Shown here in pieces: positions 1-12,587 of a stretch of DNA of 64,000 nucleotides (position 1 is its first letter; every line of letters begins with the position of its first letter). Where the stretch lies: positions 24,646,646-24,710,645 of the forward strand of contig NC_088311.1 of assembly GCF_910592395.1 (NCBI RefSeq), in the 5' to 3' direction. The stretch comes from Lineus longissimus (Eukaryota > Nemertea > Pilidiophora > Heteronemertea > Lineidae). Both the position numbers and the translations under genes were made by a program. Under the pieces are notes generated by a model, which saw only the letters and a list, made by a program, of their open reading frames with translations, was not told the origin of the DNA and did no database searches.

Positions 1-150
1 TGGGCGCATCATCAGTCGAAAGCCGTGAAGTGACTCGGACTGTTTTAAATTTGTATTCAGTGTCGACAGGCAGTTAACTACATGTATGTTAGCTACTAAC
101 AGGTTAATGTTTTTATAACTAATTCTGTTTTGTCCTATTGTACAATTCAG

Positions 151-2046
151 GTTTGACGGGGGGCAGTGCCACGTCTGGTTTTAACTTTGGTTCACAAGGC
201 TCCACCCCAACCTTCGGCCAGAGTAACAGCTCATCCAGCACGCCAACATTCGGACAGAGTGCCACCAACCCAACGACAAGTGCAGCATTCAACTTAGGAG
301 GATCTGCCAATCCATTGCCTGTCGCCTCTAGTACTGCAACATTCAATTTTGGTGCGCCAGTCTCCACATCTGCAACTCCTGGGTTTGGATTTGGTCAGTC
401 GGCCAGTTCAGCAAATCCTACTGCCACACCGGCATTAACTGGTGGATTCAACTTCAGCCAAAGCACTACAAAGCCATCTACAACTGCTTCGTTTAGTTTT
501 GGGCAGACGGCAACAACACAGGCCACTACCAGTGCTGCGCCGGGAGGATTTGCTTTTGGTCAGAGTACCAGTGGTGCTGCCCAGTCGGCCAGCACAACGT
601 CCACGTTCACTTTTGGAGCGACTGCTACAACTAAAGGTAAGTCTGTCATCAGACTCAATAAAAAGTTGGATTTGTTTATCCTTATGAATAGTTGCAATCA
701 TATTTGCTGAAAGTGCTGGCTTTTTTTGGTTATCAAGAGCCCAAGAGAAATATTGTTACCCTGGACATGCTGGAGGTCCTATCTTTGGTTCAGAGGAAGC
801 TACTGAATCACTAGAATCTCTATTTAAACAGTTTGTTACTACTATCACCAGCATTTGATGTTCACACCGATCGCCTCTTTCAGCCCCATCATTTGGTGGT
901 TTTAATGCAGCGCCGGCCCAGCAAGCTGCTGCCCCGGCCTTTGGAGCTGCCACAGCACCATCCTTCGGTCAACAACAATCCTCAGCACCAATGCCTTTCG
1001 GGACTCCGAATACCGCAGTAACTTTCGGGGGACAAAGTACTGGCACTTCCTTTAGTCAGGCCACCCCAGCTTTTGGTGCGACCGCCCCAGGTCCAACGCC
1101 AGCGTTTGGTTCTGCTGCTACTGCCTTGCCAACATTCGGTGCCACTGCTACTAAAACTCTGACAGCAGCTCCAGCCTTTGGTGCAGGATCTACAGGTTTC
1201 GGTGTCCAGGCAACTCCAGCCCCTGCATTTGGTGCACCGGCTACTACAGCCAACTCTTGTAAGTACGATTCCCCAGAGAGTAGAGACAGACTGATGCCGA
1301 CTCACTGCCGTACGGCAGTCTTGGTGGTCACTCATAAAATGCATAAAACCAAACCTTGCCAAAACAATAGCAGTAACATCTTAATAGAAGCACGGTTGAA
1401 AAAGCTATTGGAACTGTGACCAAATCAGAAGTATTGCTGGGCCCCACTTTCATCTCACGCATCATCTTCTTTCAGCTGGTTTCAACTTCAGCCAATCAGC
1501 CCAAACAGGAGCATTCAACTTTGCAGCCCAACAGCAGCAGGCCACGTCTGCCCCCTTCCAGTTTGGCGCCAACAAACCAACACAACCCACCCCAGTGGCT
1601 AGCCAGCCGACAGCAACTTCAGGATTCAACTTTACTCCCAACATGAGCTTCGGGGGACCTGCTGCACCTGCTACGCCACAACCTTTCCAGTTTGGGTAAG
1701 TTGGCAAACCTCTAGTGATTCTGCTATCTGCTCATATAAAGCTCACTTTATCCTTTCGGATTGCTTCCCATTTATATTCTTTCTTTGAAGAGCATCTGAA
1801 GCGTAAAGTGTCTTGCTCAAGGACACTAAATCATATGATGGTTGTACCTGAAATTGGACCAATGAAGTATTGAAATACTTTTGAAATGAATTCAGAAGTT
1901 TGTGTCAATTGCTGAATAGCGGCTTTCTGTGTTTCAGTGCTGCTCCTGCACCCAGTACGGATGGCAACCCGTTCAGTGTCAGCGTGACTCCCAACATTGC
2001 TGGTAGAAAAATCAAGAGGGCTACACGGAAGTTGAAAGGACGGTAG
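151..2046 (+). CDS. NUP153: FG-repeat nucleoporin, C-terminal part (NUP153-like), 5' truncated by window
   Basis: Four coding exons are visible: 151-636, 884-1258, 1476-1695 and 1938-2046 (stop TAG 2044-2046), encoding about 395 residues. Every junction is a good AG/GT site and the phases agree. The protein is low-complexity Ser/Thr/Ala/Gly/Pro/Gln sequence studded with FG dipeptides (FGQS, FNFG, FGFG, AFGA), the signature of phenylalanine-glycine nucleoporins that form the nuclear-pore permeability barrier and bind importins. The extreme C-terminus is basic (GRKIKRATRKLKGR). It resembles the basic tail I recall for vertebrate NUP153 and is unlike the POM121 end, hence the name. The N-terminal half, including the zinc fingers that would settle NUP153, lies outside the window. 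The FG-nucleoporin class is nearly certain; the exact paralogue is an inference. Confidence 0.72.
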
Positions 2047-5000
2047 GATTGACTGTCAGCAACAGCTAACCTGTGATGAATAGAGAGCATATCTAGGAGG
2101 ATCAATGGACAAGTGTCGCCTCGGGAGATGGATTACGCAGTAAGTTAAGGGAAAAATTGAATGCTGTAAGTCAACAAATGTTTGTCTACTGTGAAGTAAA
2201 AGGGTTGTGGCTGATGTGTTTGTCTGACTTGATTAAAGTATAATGGGATTGTGTAACCAGCTAGGAATAAAAGGTTGCTCAACAATGGTATGACGTCACA
2301 CCTAGGTAAGGACATATTATCTAGACAATTGGTCAGATTAAGTTATAAGGAGAGATTCAGTTGGAAGAGTATAGCTAACTGTTGTAGAAGATTGAAGAAA
2401 AATATGACCATGACTGCCAAAACAGGCTGTAATGTTTGCAATACGGCCATTGTGAGTGAGTGGGGGTTAAAATGGCTTTAATTACAAATACCAAGAGAAA
2501 AGAACCAAGACAAATCTTGTTTGTTAAAAGAGAATGGACGTTTTGAATCGGGTCAAGTTGTGAGAAACGTTGCCAGCAGGATGTCCTGGGCGTGGGGTGT
2601 AAATAGGTCACTTGGGCTTGAATTCTTACAGGTTTAATGCCAAGTTGAACAAACCATTGTTACTTGTTACGCCACAGTTGTTGATATATTCTCGTGTGGC
2701 TGACAACTCTCCTTTGAAATCTCATGAACGAGAAAGAGTGCTCCGTACAGGGCTCCTCTACCCCTTGAAAACAATATCAAGACCATTGACTGGCATTGTA
2801 GAAATGGGTAGGAACCCTGTATTTAAGTACTCTCATCGCTAATTCTTTGTATTCTGGACGACCCGGACCAGTTATAATTCCTGAATTCAAACCCAACAAC
2901 AAACTGCGGTCAACAAAGCTGACTATGTCCAATGGCTGAATCCGCTGAACTTTCTAATGCGCATTTGGACAAAAGGTGCTAAAGCCATATAATGTAAATT
3001 GTTATTAATGTTTCATACATTCCGCTAGCTTTACGAGTCTTAATCGGTTTGTTCTTCCATCGACATACGAGGCCGTTGGCTGCAGACGTCACATGTTGTG
3101 GCTGTAAATAGATGTATGCTGTTTTAACTTAATATCAGTACGAGGCTGATGTCAGTGTCTTGGCTTCATTAGTTTTCTTAATGAAGTAATGGTTTCCGTG
3201 ACTGTTGAAATGAATCGTTGGAACTCTGTCAAGCATTACCAAGGCATGTATTACTCCATTGTTGAGGGCTTTTATAAGACACTGATATTATCCTCATCAG
3301 GGACGCTTGGTATACCGCTCGATCATATGGACAGACATTTTCAGACCAGATTCAATATTTGAAGCAATGGTGGTTGTAAGTGTCTTTCCTCTCCATGTGA
3401 TAGTGCTGTGTGTTCTTGTGCAAGTTGAGTAGTCAAGGCTATCCTTCTTGCCGTAATATTTAACACAATCATTGTGCTACTCACAAACTGAATGAGACGG
3501 AAGAAAACTGTTGATTTTTCACAACGAACAATGCTCAATTCCTGTTGTTATGTATCATAACTGTTAAAATCTAAAATTAGTCATTTTTTGCGATAACTTC
3601 AAAAAGATGCGATAGCCCTGAATGCAATAATTTATCTATGTGTTATTGGAAACAAACATTTGGTTATTTCATCCTTCTGGTACAATCGGAGCTCTCTTGA
3701 TTCTAGCCATCAGATTACATATTTCCAAACCAAGTCTTGTGTACATTCATTCATTCTGTGTAAAGGACTTCGATATTTAAATGATATTTTTTTTAATCTG
3801 ATGGCCTGGCCTGGGTGGATCTTTTGTATTTGGATTTGAACATTCATTAGATGGTTGTTTCCTCAGAACAAAGTTTTAAATTGGCGTGCTGCATTTGTAT
3901 AGGAGTGTATAAAAATATTGTCAGATGTCTAAGTTTTCAGGTTGTAATGTAGCCACTGCAGTTGCCATTTAGGCGTGTGTTTGTAAATAAATTGTGATAT
4001 GCGATTGTGGAAGAGGAAAAATATCAAATCCAGGATAAAATTATGCAAGTTATCAAAGACCTGAAAGATTAGACTGTGATGTTGGGGACTTTTCCTGTAG
4101 AGTTTGGCATCAAAACTATATCTTGGCATTCTTAATGTCTCTGTTAACTTTATAGAGACACTTGTAAGGTTTCTCGAAAGGAAATTTTGAAATTTGCTAT
4201 TGCTTTTGCTTGGTGGTAAATATGAAGCCAGGGACGACAAAATAATAATGATACCTCAGTTGAGCACCTCGACACTCCTGTGTACTAACATAGCACCGTT
4301 GTTTACTGTCCATGGTCGCCCGTTTGCCATCGATGAACACTTCATCTCTTGAGATCATATTGGGGCGCTAAAATTATGAACCCTCAGGTTTGATTGATTT
4401 ATATGTCAACTTATTCCTCTGCTTTGATGAAGAGCCTCTTCCCATTACCAGTAGATTTAAACAATGATCATGCCATGTGAATACATGATTTGGAGGTCTG
4501 CAAAAATAATGATTATCTAAACTGTGATCTGATAATGTTGAGGGAATTTTTGCCCGACGATGGAAAAGTCCTCACAAAATAATGATGTTTATGTAGTGAT
4601 TGTCTTTTATATCTAGAAAGTTACGATGCTTTCATAAAGATTATGGGATGGCTGGTTTGCCGGAGGAGAACACGATTCAATTTTACCTCTCAATAAATAC
4701 GATGACGTAATGTAGAATAACAAGTGAAGAAAATTTATGCCGGTCTCAATTTTCCTTCGAATTGCATCATGCCATCCCATATCTTACTTGGACGTCTTTG
4801 TGTAAAATACCATAAGTTTTGCATAAATATGATCCAAGTGAAGCTATTTATTTTGTATGTATCTGAATCTTGCACTGAAAATGTCCAGGATAAACCACAT
4901 GCTGCTGTAAATAGACTTTGATTTAAAGAATGAATGTTTGTCTGTTTGTATGAGTGTGCTAAAATCCTGTAAACTTCAAATTTCAGGTGTGAGTGAATTG

Positions 5001-6544
5001 TAAAATGTACATATTATTTCCTGTGTCGATACCTTCAGTTTTACTTTAGTTAAAGTACTAAGTGAATATGTTATGTAAGTTTACCGAGTTGGCCTTACAA
5101 AAGCTGATGCCTTGGTAGATTTCAAGTGGTTGTAATATGGTTTTAGTCCTTGTCACCTCTGCCGTTGCATTCTTTCCGTTTTAACATCTCAGAAAAAAAG
5201 AGAAAAATGTTAGCCTGAAGCCTTTATCAAAACTAAAGGGAAAACTTGTTTCCATTTCTTTATTCTTAAAAGTATCTTAGTGCCTGGCTGTTTTTCTCAT
5301 CTTAAAAAGCAAGAATTTCTGTCCTCGTGGACTTCTCCTTTTTCTTGTTGCACAAAAGGAGGTAAATTTCGATGTTTATGTTGGGGCCGTTCGGGTGTGT
5401 GCACTGTTCCTCTGATTAAATGTTCCTTATCCAGCCTTGCAAATACTTCACAAGAAGACATTGTTACAAAAGGCCTGAATATGGCCACTGGGCATATCTT
5501 GGGAAGACAAAAGTCACTTTACACATGGAACATAGATCTTGTCAACTAGGTCTCAGGGTCTGCTTTATATTTGCCAGTCATTTCTGATTTGATTAGAGAT
5601 TGTGTACTGCTTCAGAGCTGCTGTTGTTTGTTTCCTTATAGCTGGTAATTGACCAATCTTTCACATCTTCCCAGGATGTGCTCCTATGACAGGGCTTGAG
5701 ATGATCACTATGGGATGTTTGCATATGCACCGAATGGCTCCTTTTCCTCTGTATGCGTGACTGTTGTTAAATACTAAAGCATGTGGTTTGATTCTGGTCA
5801 CCAGCACATTCTCTTCCAGGAGGGAAGGGGTATTAATACATTTTTCTCATTTGATGGAAGACAATGTGCAAATGTAAATGGATCATATAAATAAAAGGTT
5901 GTAATGAAATACATGCTTGTTTTGTTTTCATGTTTTTGTCATCACTTGATGTTTCTTGTCTCGGATCTACAAGACACCAACCAGTACAGGCGCGAGAGAC
6001 AGCTGCCAAACTTGGACAAGTCAAGAATGACTATATATTAAATGTGTGTCTTGTATCAACCAGTCTGTCGATATTGGTGATTGTAGAAAGCTGAATTGGT
6101 ACTCCGATGGCAACCATCTGTCTGCCTTGTTTTTGTTGATTTCCACGCCATGGTGAACTATCAGCACCACCCCTCCTGGAGGATACGGTTTCAGAGTCCA
6201 AATCGGTTGTGAGGACAACTTTCTCTGGTCTCTACCATAGTGTCTATTCGTATTCAAATCTTTCATGATCAAAACACACGGCATGATCCTGTCGCTGGAG
6301 TATCCTTTAATAATGTAGCAACAATCACAACCTCGCACCACAGACATAGTAGGTCACAACCACATGCCCAGGTGGAAGACGGCACAAAGAAGTCCAAACT
6401 GTACCATCCCAAATACATAACGGGCAAGTCCTTTGTCAAAACCTATTCACAATTCCAGATACATGTAGTTGTGATGCTCATGTATGAAATTGGTGTGATT
6501 CAATCCAAATTCTGTCTACATCTATAAATGACACTAAGTGCAAA
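2047..6544. other. 3'UTR of the nucleoporin gene plus intergenic DNA
   Basis: No conserved coding exon can be supported in these 4.5 kb. Short open frames (for example 2612-2842 and 5280-5549) show no recognisable protein. Candidate AATAAA-type signals for the upstream gene occur near 2265, 3985, 4692 and 5890, but sequence alone does not say which is used. The DNA is AT-rich and otherwise featureless. The next gene (EIF2D) converges on this stretch from the right, so the region is a tail-to-tail intergenic space. Confidence 0.5.
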
Positions 6545-6555
6545 ACTAAATGCAT

Positions 6556-6565
6556 CAACTTTTAT
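6556..6565 (-). terminator. Poly(A) signal of EIF2D
   Basis: On the minus strand this reads ATGAATAAAAGT, containing the canonical AATAAA hexamer about 225 bp downstream of the EIF2D stop codon at 6789-6791. It is the first such hexamer seen after the stop, so EIF2D transcripts probably end near 6540. Confidence 0.55.
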
Positions 6566-6788
6566 TCATAACTTAAATTTGACAGTTTCGTCCATTTTCA
6601 ACATCAAGTTGAAAATGTCCTCCATATCACTGTTGTGACCGTCTCTAAGCAGCACATACATATTCAGTCATTTTCACATTGAGATACCACGAAAGAATGA
6701 ATGTTTTGGTGAACATCAAGGTTCCCCAATCAATGGATCTTTGTATCAAACTCTCTTGTCCTGAGCCTCCACTCGTGTGGCAAGGTCC

Positions 6789-9700
6789 TTATCTTTTCTT
6801 CTTTCCTTTTGGAGCCTTTTCTAATCCTTGTAAGTATTTCTTATTCAGTTGATATTTGTCTGAAAAAAATTACAATTTAATCAAGGTTTACTAGAGACAA
6901 ATCTCAGATCAGGGGCCCAGTCTTTGTACAACATTGTTATTCTAGTTAACAACTTTTACTTTTTGACTATGGATCGAAACTATCAGCAGCAGACTAAAGT
7001 GTGAGGATTGTCCAAAGAGAGAAAGATATCTTCAATCCACGTCTTTGACAAAACCCAATGTGAGGTGTTAACACAACTCATCCACGTCATCACAAAGAAT
7101 AGCGCCTCCTATAAACAACATACATTTGTAAAGATACTAACAAGCAAAAGGTTACACCGTCCGCCAAATTCATGGAACTTCAATGAAACCTACCTGCTAA
7201 TAATTCTGCTACAAAGTTGATTTGATTTCCCTGGACGAGAACCTGCATGCCTTGTGCCTTCCCCGGCAGTGAACTGACTGATGTGCTACACGCTACTCCA
7301 ATCTGAACCTCGTGTGCAAACTGCTTCGGACTGATACCAAACTGTTCAAGATTCTCGATCAAGGTCACCTGAAGTAAAACGAGTGAAATATATAAACACA
7401 TGAGAGTAAATGAGATATATACTGTACTGAGATATAATGCAAACGGTAGAAGACAACCTGTCACACCCACACCATCATTTTCAAGAATCTTGTCAAAGAG
7501 GACACCTCTCGATACATGTAGAAGTCACCTAACAAAGTCTGTTTTGTCCTTTGTAAACTCAACGACGTCCACCAAAACTGGTCAACTTGAATCCTTCATA
7601 CGTACAGCATATGTTGCCAGATTTCGAAGGTTGCTTGTATTGCTTTGGCTCCAGTAAACCGATCAGCGGAAGAAAAGACATAGAAAAGGTATGTGAATTA
7701 CAAGTCCATCAACAACCACCCAACAGAACTGTACCTTTTTATTTCCACCCCTCTGTGCTATCATGAAAGTGACAGGTTCCACCTTGCCCTTCTTGACGAC
7801 TGGTTTCTCCCCTGGGTACGTCATCTGATGCATTGGGGACATCTTCTCAAGACACCTGCAATCAAGAGTGAATTACAATAACGACTCCGCCATTCCCAGC
7901 TAAACGAAGGTAGGTAGTTCTCTAATTCATAGAGCCTAACTAGTACACCATTCTGAACCAATAACTATCAGAGCACAACACGAGTTACTGTATAAACAAG
8001 ACGACAAGTAGATATTTACCTCTTGATTAACTCGTCATATCGCACACTTGTAGCTCCTTCACTTCTAAACAACACATCTGTGAGAACAGGATCCAAAATC
8101 ACTTTTCTGAAAAAAGATGAAAACAACAACTAAGCATCAGTGAGGACTGAAGGAGAACACCAAGTCAGGTTAACACCGGCGAAGTGGGGGAAATTTAGTT
8201 TAGAACAACCAGTCCCAGGTGTCGGTGCTCTTGCATTTTCAAAGCACTAAACTCCAACGTGACAGGGTCAATTTACAAAATGAACAAGAGAACGTACCCT
8301 TTATTTTCCTGATCCTTCAGCTCCTCGTCCTTCACGTAACCTGTTATAGCCTTCCTCACATCTGACAGCATCAACGCTGAACCCTTCTTGTAACCAACCA
8401 ATGAGAACAAGGGTAACACAGCTGCTGATACACCAAACATGTCGACAATCTCTGGCGGTACGTAAGGTTTTTCATCATCTGGTTCGTCATCTTCTTCTTC
8501 TTCAGGAAGATCTGGGACGGTGAATGACCTCAGGCTGAGAACATAATAATATGGTTAGCTCCTCTCTCTCTCTTCATGCTCTGCCTGTATTCTGGAAGCA
8601 CTGTCGAACAGCGAATAGGGGGTTTGACCGATAATCTAAGATCATGGCTAGGCCAATGCAACTCTGTATAATCTCAACTGGCTTGAAATGTCTACTCCTT
8701 GGTCTCTATAGAAAGGTTTTTGGATGAGACTCTGGCGATTGTAAAGCGCTTTGAGAATACCATACAAAGCACAAAAGCATAAGATCATGGCCTGGCCAAC
8801 TCTGTATTGTCTCAACAAGCTTGAAATGGCCAAGCGTATCACAACATGTGCACTCCTTGGTTTCTACTGCTATTAAGGAATGCATCAAAGACAGTAAACT
8901 TACTCAGGGTGAGCTCTATTGACGGCAGTGACACTTTCAACACCTTTAGAAAGTTCCTTTACCCCTAAGAGATTTCTCTTCTCCATTTCTTGAAGAAACT
9001 TTGACAACTGAAAAACAAAGGCAGTCATTGGTGATCATGATGAGAACCTTTTACGGCAGAAACTTTGGCCACAACAAAAACGTGCTGAAGTATAAGAAGT
9101 TGAACTGACCTTTTTATAACTAGACTTTTTCAGATCTAAGTCTTTACCACGACTGAAATGAAATGAAAAGCAGCGAATTAGAATATTTCTTCCTGTTTAA
9201 CATGAGAAGGTTCCTTGAACACCTTCCAGGCATTTATCTAAGTATACTCCTATCGTGATTATCATTTTGAACAAACCTGTACCGACAGCAACGAGGACTT
9301 TGTGGAATATTATATGATGAAGACTCGAACCAAAGATGTTCTAAAGAGATAGGTCAATAGTCTAGGTATCCAACTGAAACCGCTTTACTCAATCTTGTCC
9401 TTGAAAGAGAGAAATAGGGAACATAAAAGCTATGCTTACCAACAAGGTACCATATGTAATCGAAATAATTTACTGGTAAGAATTGGATAATCGGTTTTCT
9501 TTATGGTAGCTTTCAGAGAGTGTAAAAGCGAGTCATATAGCAGCTTGTCCATTTGTTCTGAAAGGTAAACGAAAACTAGCATCAAGTATTAGCATCAATG
9601 GGTTGCTTCAATGAGGCTGTCATATTCTGTGTTTGCCCCTAGGTGGTCAAGCCTATCACTGCCGTTCCTAATAGGCCCAGTGCCTCAACTCTAGCTTACG

Positions 9701-12459
9701 TGCCAGTCAAGTTGGGTGCTAATCAGGTTCATTTGCCTAGGGAAGCCCGTCTCCAGCCAGGGAGAGGAGTGCATTGAAAGCTACTGTCCTATTGAGGCCC
9801 TGACATTCTCCAGCCAGGGAGAGGAGTGCATTGAAAGCTACTGTCCTATTGAGGCCCTGACATGGGCACTAGTTAAATGGCATCTTGGTTAGCCGTTAGC
9901 CCTCCGTGGAACAAGTGTTAACTCACCTGTTTCAGATAATGGTTCCTCCACATAGGCAGCCTCAGCCTCTCCCTGAATATCACTCATATCTTCAGCAGCA
10001 CCGTTACCACAAGCACCACCAGCACCAGCACCAGCACACATAGCACCACTTTCCAATGAAATGATATCATCGTCTGGAGTCTCGGACACATTATTTTCTA
10101 AAGATAAAGTGCTCAAGTGTCTCGTCGTTTCTTCAATCACAGAATCTACAGCAGATGCTCCTGGTAATGCTACGTCTGCTTCTTCTACTTTTATGTCTGC
10201 TCCACCTCCATTCAATGTCGTTCCTGATGACTCAGCATCTTCTTTTAGCCCAGATTCCAAACCACCATCTGTTACATTCTCATCAACCTGTATTGCCCCA
10301 CCCAATTCTGGTGGATTGCTCTTGTCTCCATGGGCCCTAAACAAATCAACAGGAGTCTTATAGTAAAATCTTCTTAACCAATTTTGACTCGTGTCAGTCT
10401 CTGAAAGAGCTCATAGAATGTAATGTAATGTTTATATTTATATAGCGCTAATCAGTAAAGACTGCTCAAGCGCTTACCCTGGTCTCCACAGAAATCAATC
10501 AGGGGTTTCACGGAGCAACCAGAAGGTGCTCACTTGAGCTCGACCAGTAGGGGAACTAAGCAGTGACTGGGCCGGGAGTCAAACCCACGACCTCCTGATC
10601 ATGAGGCCGACTCTCTTCCACTGCGCTACCGCCTCAAGTTAGTACCAACAAGCAAGGCTTTAAAAGTGGTTCACCTTTCCTTGGTGTTTCAGGATGTTGA
10701 TGGCTACCATACTCAAGATAGGATTACAGTCGTACATGGAGACCGTTGTCAAACAACTTTAAGTGCAGAGTAAAACTAAAATTTAAACTAAACGTATGTG
10801 TTTATGTTCTTCATCTCAACCTACCATAACTGGTCCTTGTAAACATGGTAGAGCATGACTCCCTTTCCTCTCATGGCGCTAAGGTACATATCACTGCCCG
10901 ACATCGCTGTCTTACCAATGGCAATAGGTGCCCTGGAAAATGGAATATTCAAAAGTGAAAAATAACATCACAAATCAAGTTAGTCATTTAGCCAGAATTC
11001 TGGGCTGGATGCGATGAAAGACTGTAAAGAAAGGCCTATTGTTCCATCATGACAGCTGCCTTTGCATTTTCCTCTGCATTTCATTACTATCACTACCTGA
11101 TTCAGATGCCAGAAGACACCCAGAATTTCCAAAAATTCTATACTTGTTAGGACACTTACTTATTAGGTAGAAGATTCACTGAAGCAGGAGTTCCTTTATC
11201 CAAATGTTTGAAGGTCTCTGGAGTGACTGGACCCTTCACTATGACACCAGGAAGCATCAGATCTGAAACACACATGCATACTCGGGTAAGCCAACATTTT
11301 CAGTATGAATTATGTGTACATGTATGTTCACCCTTTGGTTTCTACTGAAAGGTTTTTGAATTTGGGAACAAATGTAAAGCGCTTAAGAAAGTGCAGTCAT
11401 ACAGTGTAGAGCCGGTAATAAGAACTTAAGCATGTATCATTAAGCAACTAAGAGTAGCATCCCCCCCGGAAAGGATGCTGGTCCAATGTAGATCACCTCA
11501 ATGGTGATAGGTGAGGTAAAAAGTATTTACCTGCTCCTTTTTGCAGACGCTGGATGACAGGCGCCCACGTTGTAAACACTGGCAAAAGATCTGGGAATTT
11601 CCACAACGTGTACACTGAAAAGAAGACAACCGTCATCATCATCATATCTTGACCACTTTATCTCACCTCAAGATAATGAAGGAAATAATACTTCTAAAGT
11701 TGGAAGCAAGTACTAATCATTTCAATTCCACTTCTTTAGTTCTAATTGCATGTGTAATCTGCTATTTCATTAACTCATGCCCACCTGTAGGATAAACCAC
11801 TCGGTCCACCTCAAAGAAGATGGGATTCTTCTTCAAAACATAAACCATGACATTATCTTCAGAGTGTGTGAAAATCTTCATCACCGACATCTCCTCTTTG
11901 TTGGGCACAAGATCACGAAGCTCATCTTCGGTCAAATCCACAAACTGACTCTTGATTTCTGCTCGGAGTTTTTTCCTGAAAGGAAAGTTTATGGTTAGGT
12001 AACAGTTCCGCTCGTGTAATCTTCAAGTCACCCATCATCATCAGTCATATCGCCAGGCTGCTCGTGACTTCATGTTGCCCTGTTGTTACACCACGACATT
12101 TCTGTACGTGGAGAGGTGGTTTTGCCTGAAACTTTAGCCTATCATCATGAGATGATGATAATGGAAGGCACGAGTCAAGATAAGATGTGCTGAGATTTGG
12201 ACAACAGACGGACAACTTTGAGCTGGGTCTGTTCAGGGCCTTTCTAGGGCTGCACATCTATTTTGTGGCAACTGGCTTGAGATTTGTGAGAGATCCTGAG
12301 ATTGAAATGTGAGATTGTGACTGTGACTGAGTTGATCTCCACTCCAGTCCATCATATCATCACATATGATGCATGCATATTCTTTCTACCCAAATAAATT
12401 CACCTGTCAGAACTTCTGATTGCTGATTGGGACTTGACTCTAAATGGCTTATGAAACAT
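6789..12459 (-). CDS. EIF2D: Eukaryotic translation initiation factor 2D (eIF2D, ligatin), complete
   Basis: Fourteen exons in transcript order: 12404-12459, 11785-11975, 11531-11614, 11160-11262, 10825-10932, 9927-10336, 9440-9557, 9110-9152, 8904-9007, 8298-8534, 8020-8106, 7735-7855, 7194-7368, 6789-6859. They total 1908 nt, giving 635 residues (human about 584). eIF2D delivers tRNA to the 40S P site without GTP and helps recycle post-termination 40S subunits. The start is ATG 12457-12459; MFIKPFRVKS followed by SDRKKLRAEI matches the conserved N-terminus. Next come the PUA region (KFPDLLPVFTTW; AIGKTAMS), a variable acidic linker (about residues 181-317, mostly the 410-nt exon), a winged-helix/SWIB-like part (KKSSYKKLSKFLQ) and the C-terminal SUI1 domain (EQFGISPKQFAHEVQ) ending in a lysine-rich tail. 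The linker is longer than in human. The gene is head-to-head with SPEF2. Confidence 0.95.
8640..8875. repeat. Interspersed repeat fragment, two diverged copies in an EIF2D intron
   Basis: Two related blocks follow one another: AGATCATGGC(T/C)(A/T)GGCCAA then an ACTCTGTAT motif, TGAAATG and a CTCCTTGGT(C/T)TCTA motif, at about 8640-8710 and 8783-8870. Between them lies TTGTAAAGCGCTTTGAGAA, a type of 3' tail often seen on invertebrate non-LTR elements or SINEs. A third relative is at 11328-11395. I infer a decayed interspersed repeat; the family cannot be named without a library search. Confidence 0.45.
9750..9863. repeat. Two-copy 57-bp tandem duplication in an EIF2D intron
   Basis: The block beginning TCTCCAGCCAGGGAGAGGAG occurs at 9750-9806 and again at 9807-9863, essentially identical. 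It lies in the intron between the acidic-linker exon and the following exon and touches no splice site. Confidence 0.85.
10417..10638 (-). mobile_element. tRNA-derived SINE
   Basis: Read on the minus strand the element starts at about 10638 with a tRNA-like head. An A-box-like TAGCGCAGTGG is followed about 35 bp later by a B-box-like GGTTTGACTCC, the spacing of an internal RNA polymerase III promoter. A tRNA-unrelated body of about 130 bp follows, then a tail AGCGCTATATAAATATA ending in ATTACATTACAT short repeats, typical of SINE 3' ends copied by a partner LINE. It sits in the EIF2D intron between 10336 and 10825, antisense to the + strand and co-directional with EIF2D. No clear target-site duplication was found. 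Confidence 0.75.
11328..11400. repeat. Third copy of the repeat seen at 8640-8875
   Basis: CCTTTGGTTTCTACTGAAAGG, then TTTTTGAA, then ATGTAAAGCGCTTAAGAAA repeats the arrangement at about 8697-8757 (CCTTGGTCTCTATAGAAAGG, TTTTTGGATG, TTGTAAAGCGCTTTGAGAA). It lies within an EIF2D intron. Confidence 0.4.
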
Positions 12460-12587
12460 TCTTGCGAGTCACACTGTAAAAATCCTGACCAGACCAAGGA
12501 ATATTACAGAAATTTACAAAAACAGCTAGCTGCACAAAACCAAAAACAGCTGGTACAGAACTTTCTCAGGGTCAATTTTGGGTCAAG

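Noticed and set aside
151-2046. POM121 as identity of the FG nucleoporin
   Set aside because: The basic RKIKRATRK-type C-terminus fits NUP153 as I recall it and not POM121, but the decisive N-terminal part is outside the window.
2612-2842. 76-codon plus-strand frame after the nucleoporin stop
   Set aside because: It has no recognisable protein and no supporting splice continuity with the nucleoporin, and it is consistent with chance in a 3'UTR.
6140-6160. GCCATGG-centred motif resembling an X-box (CACGCCATGGTGAAC)
   Set aside because: It fails the half-site consensus on both sides. CCATGG alone is common.
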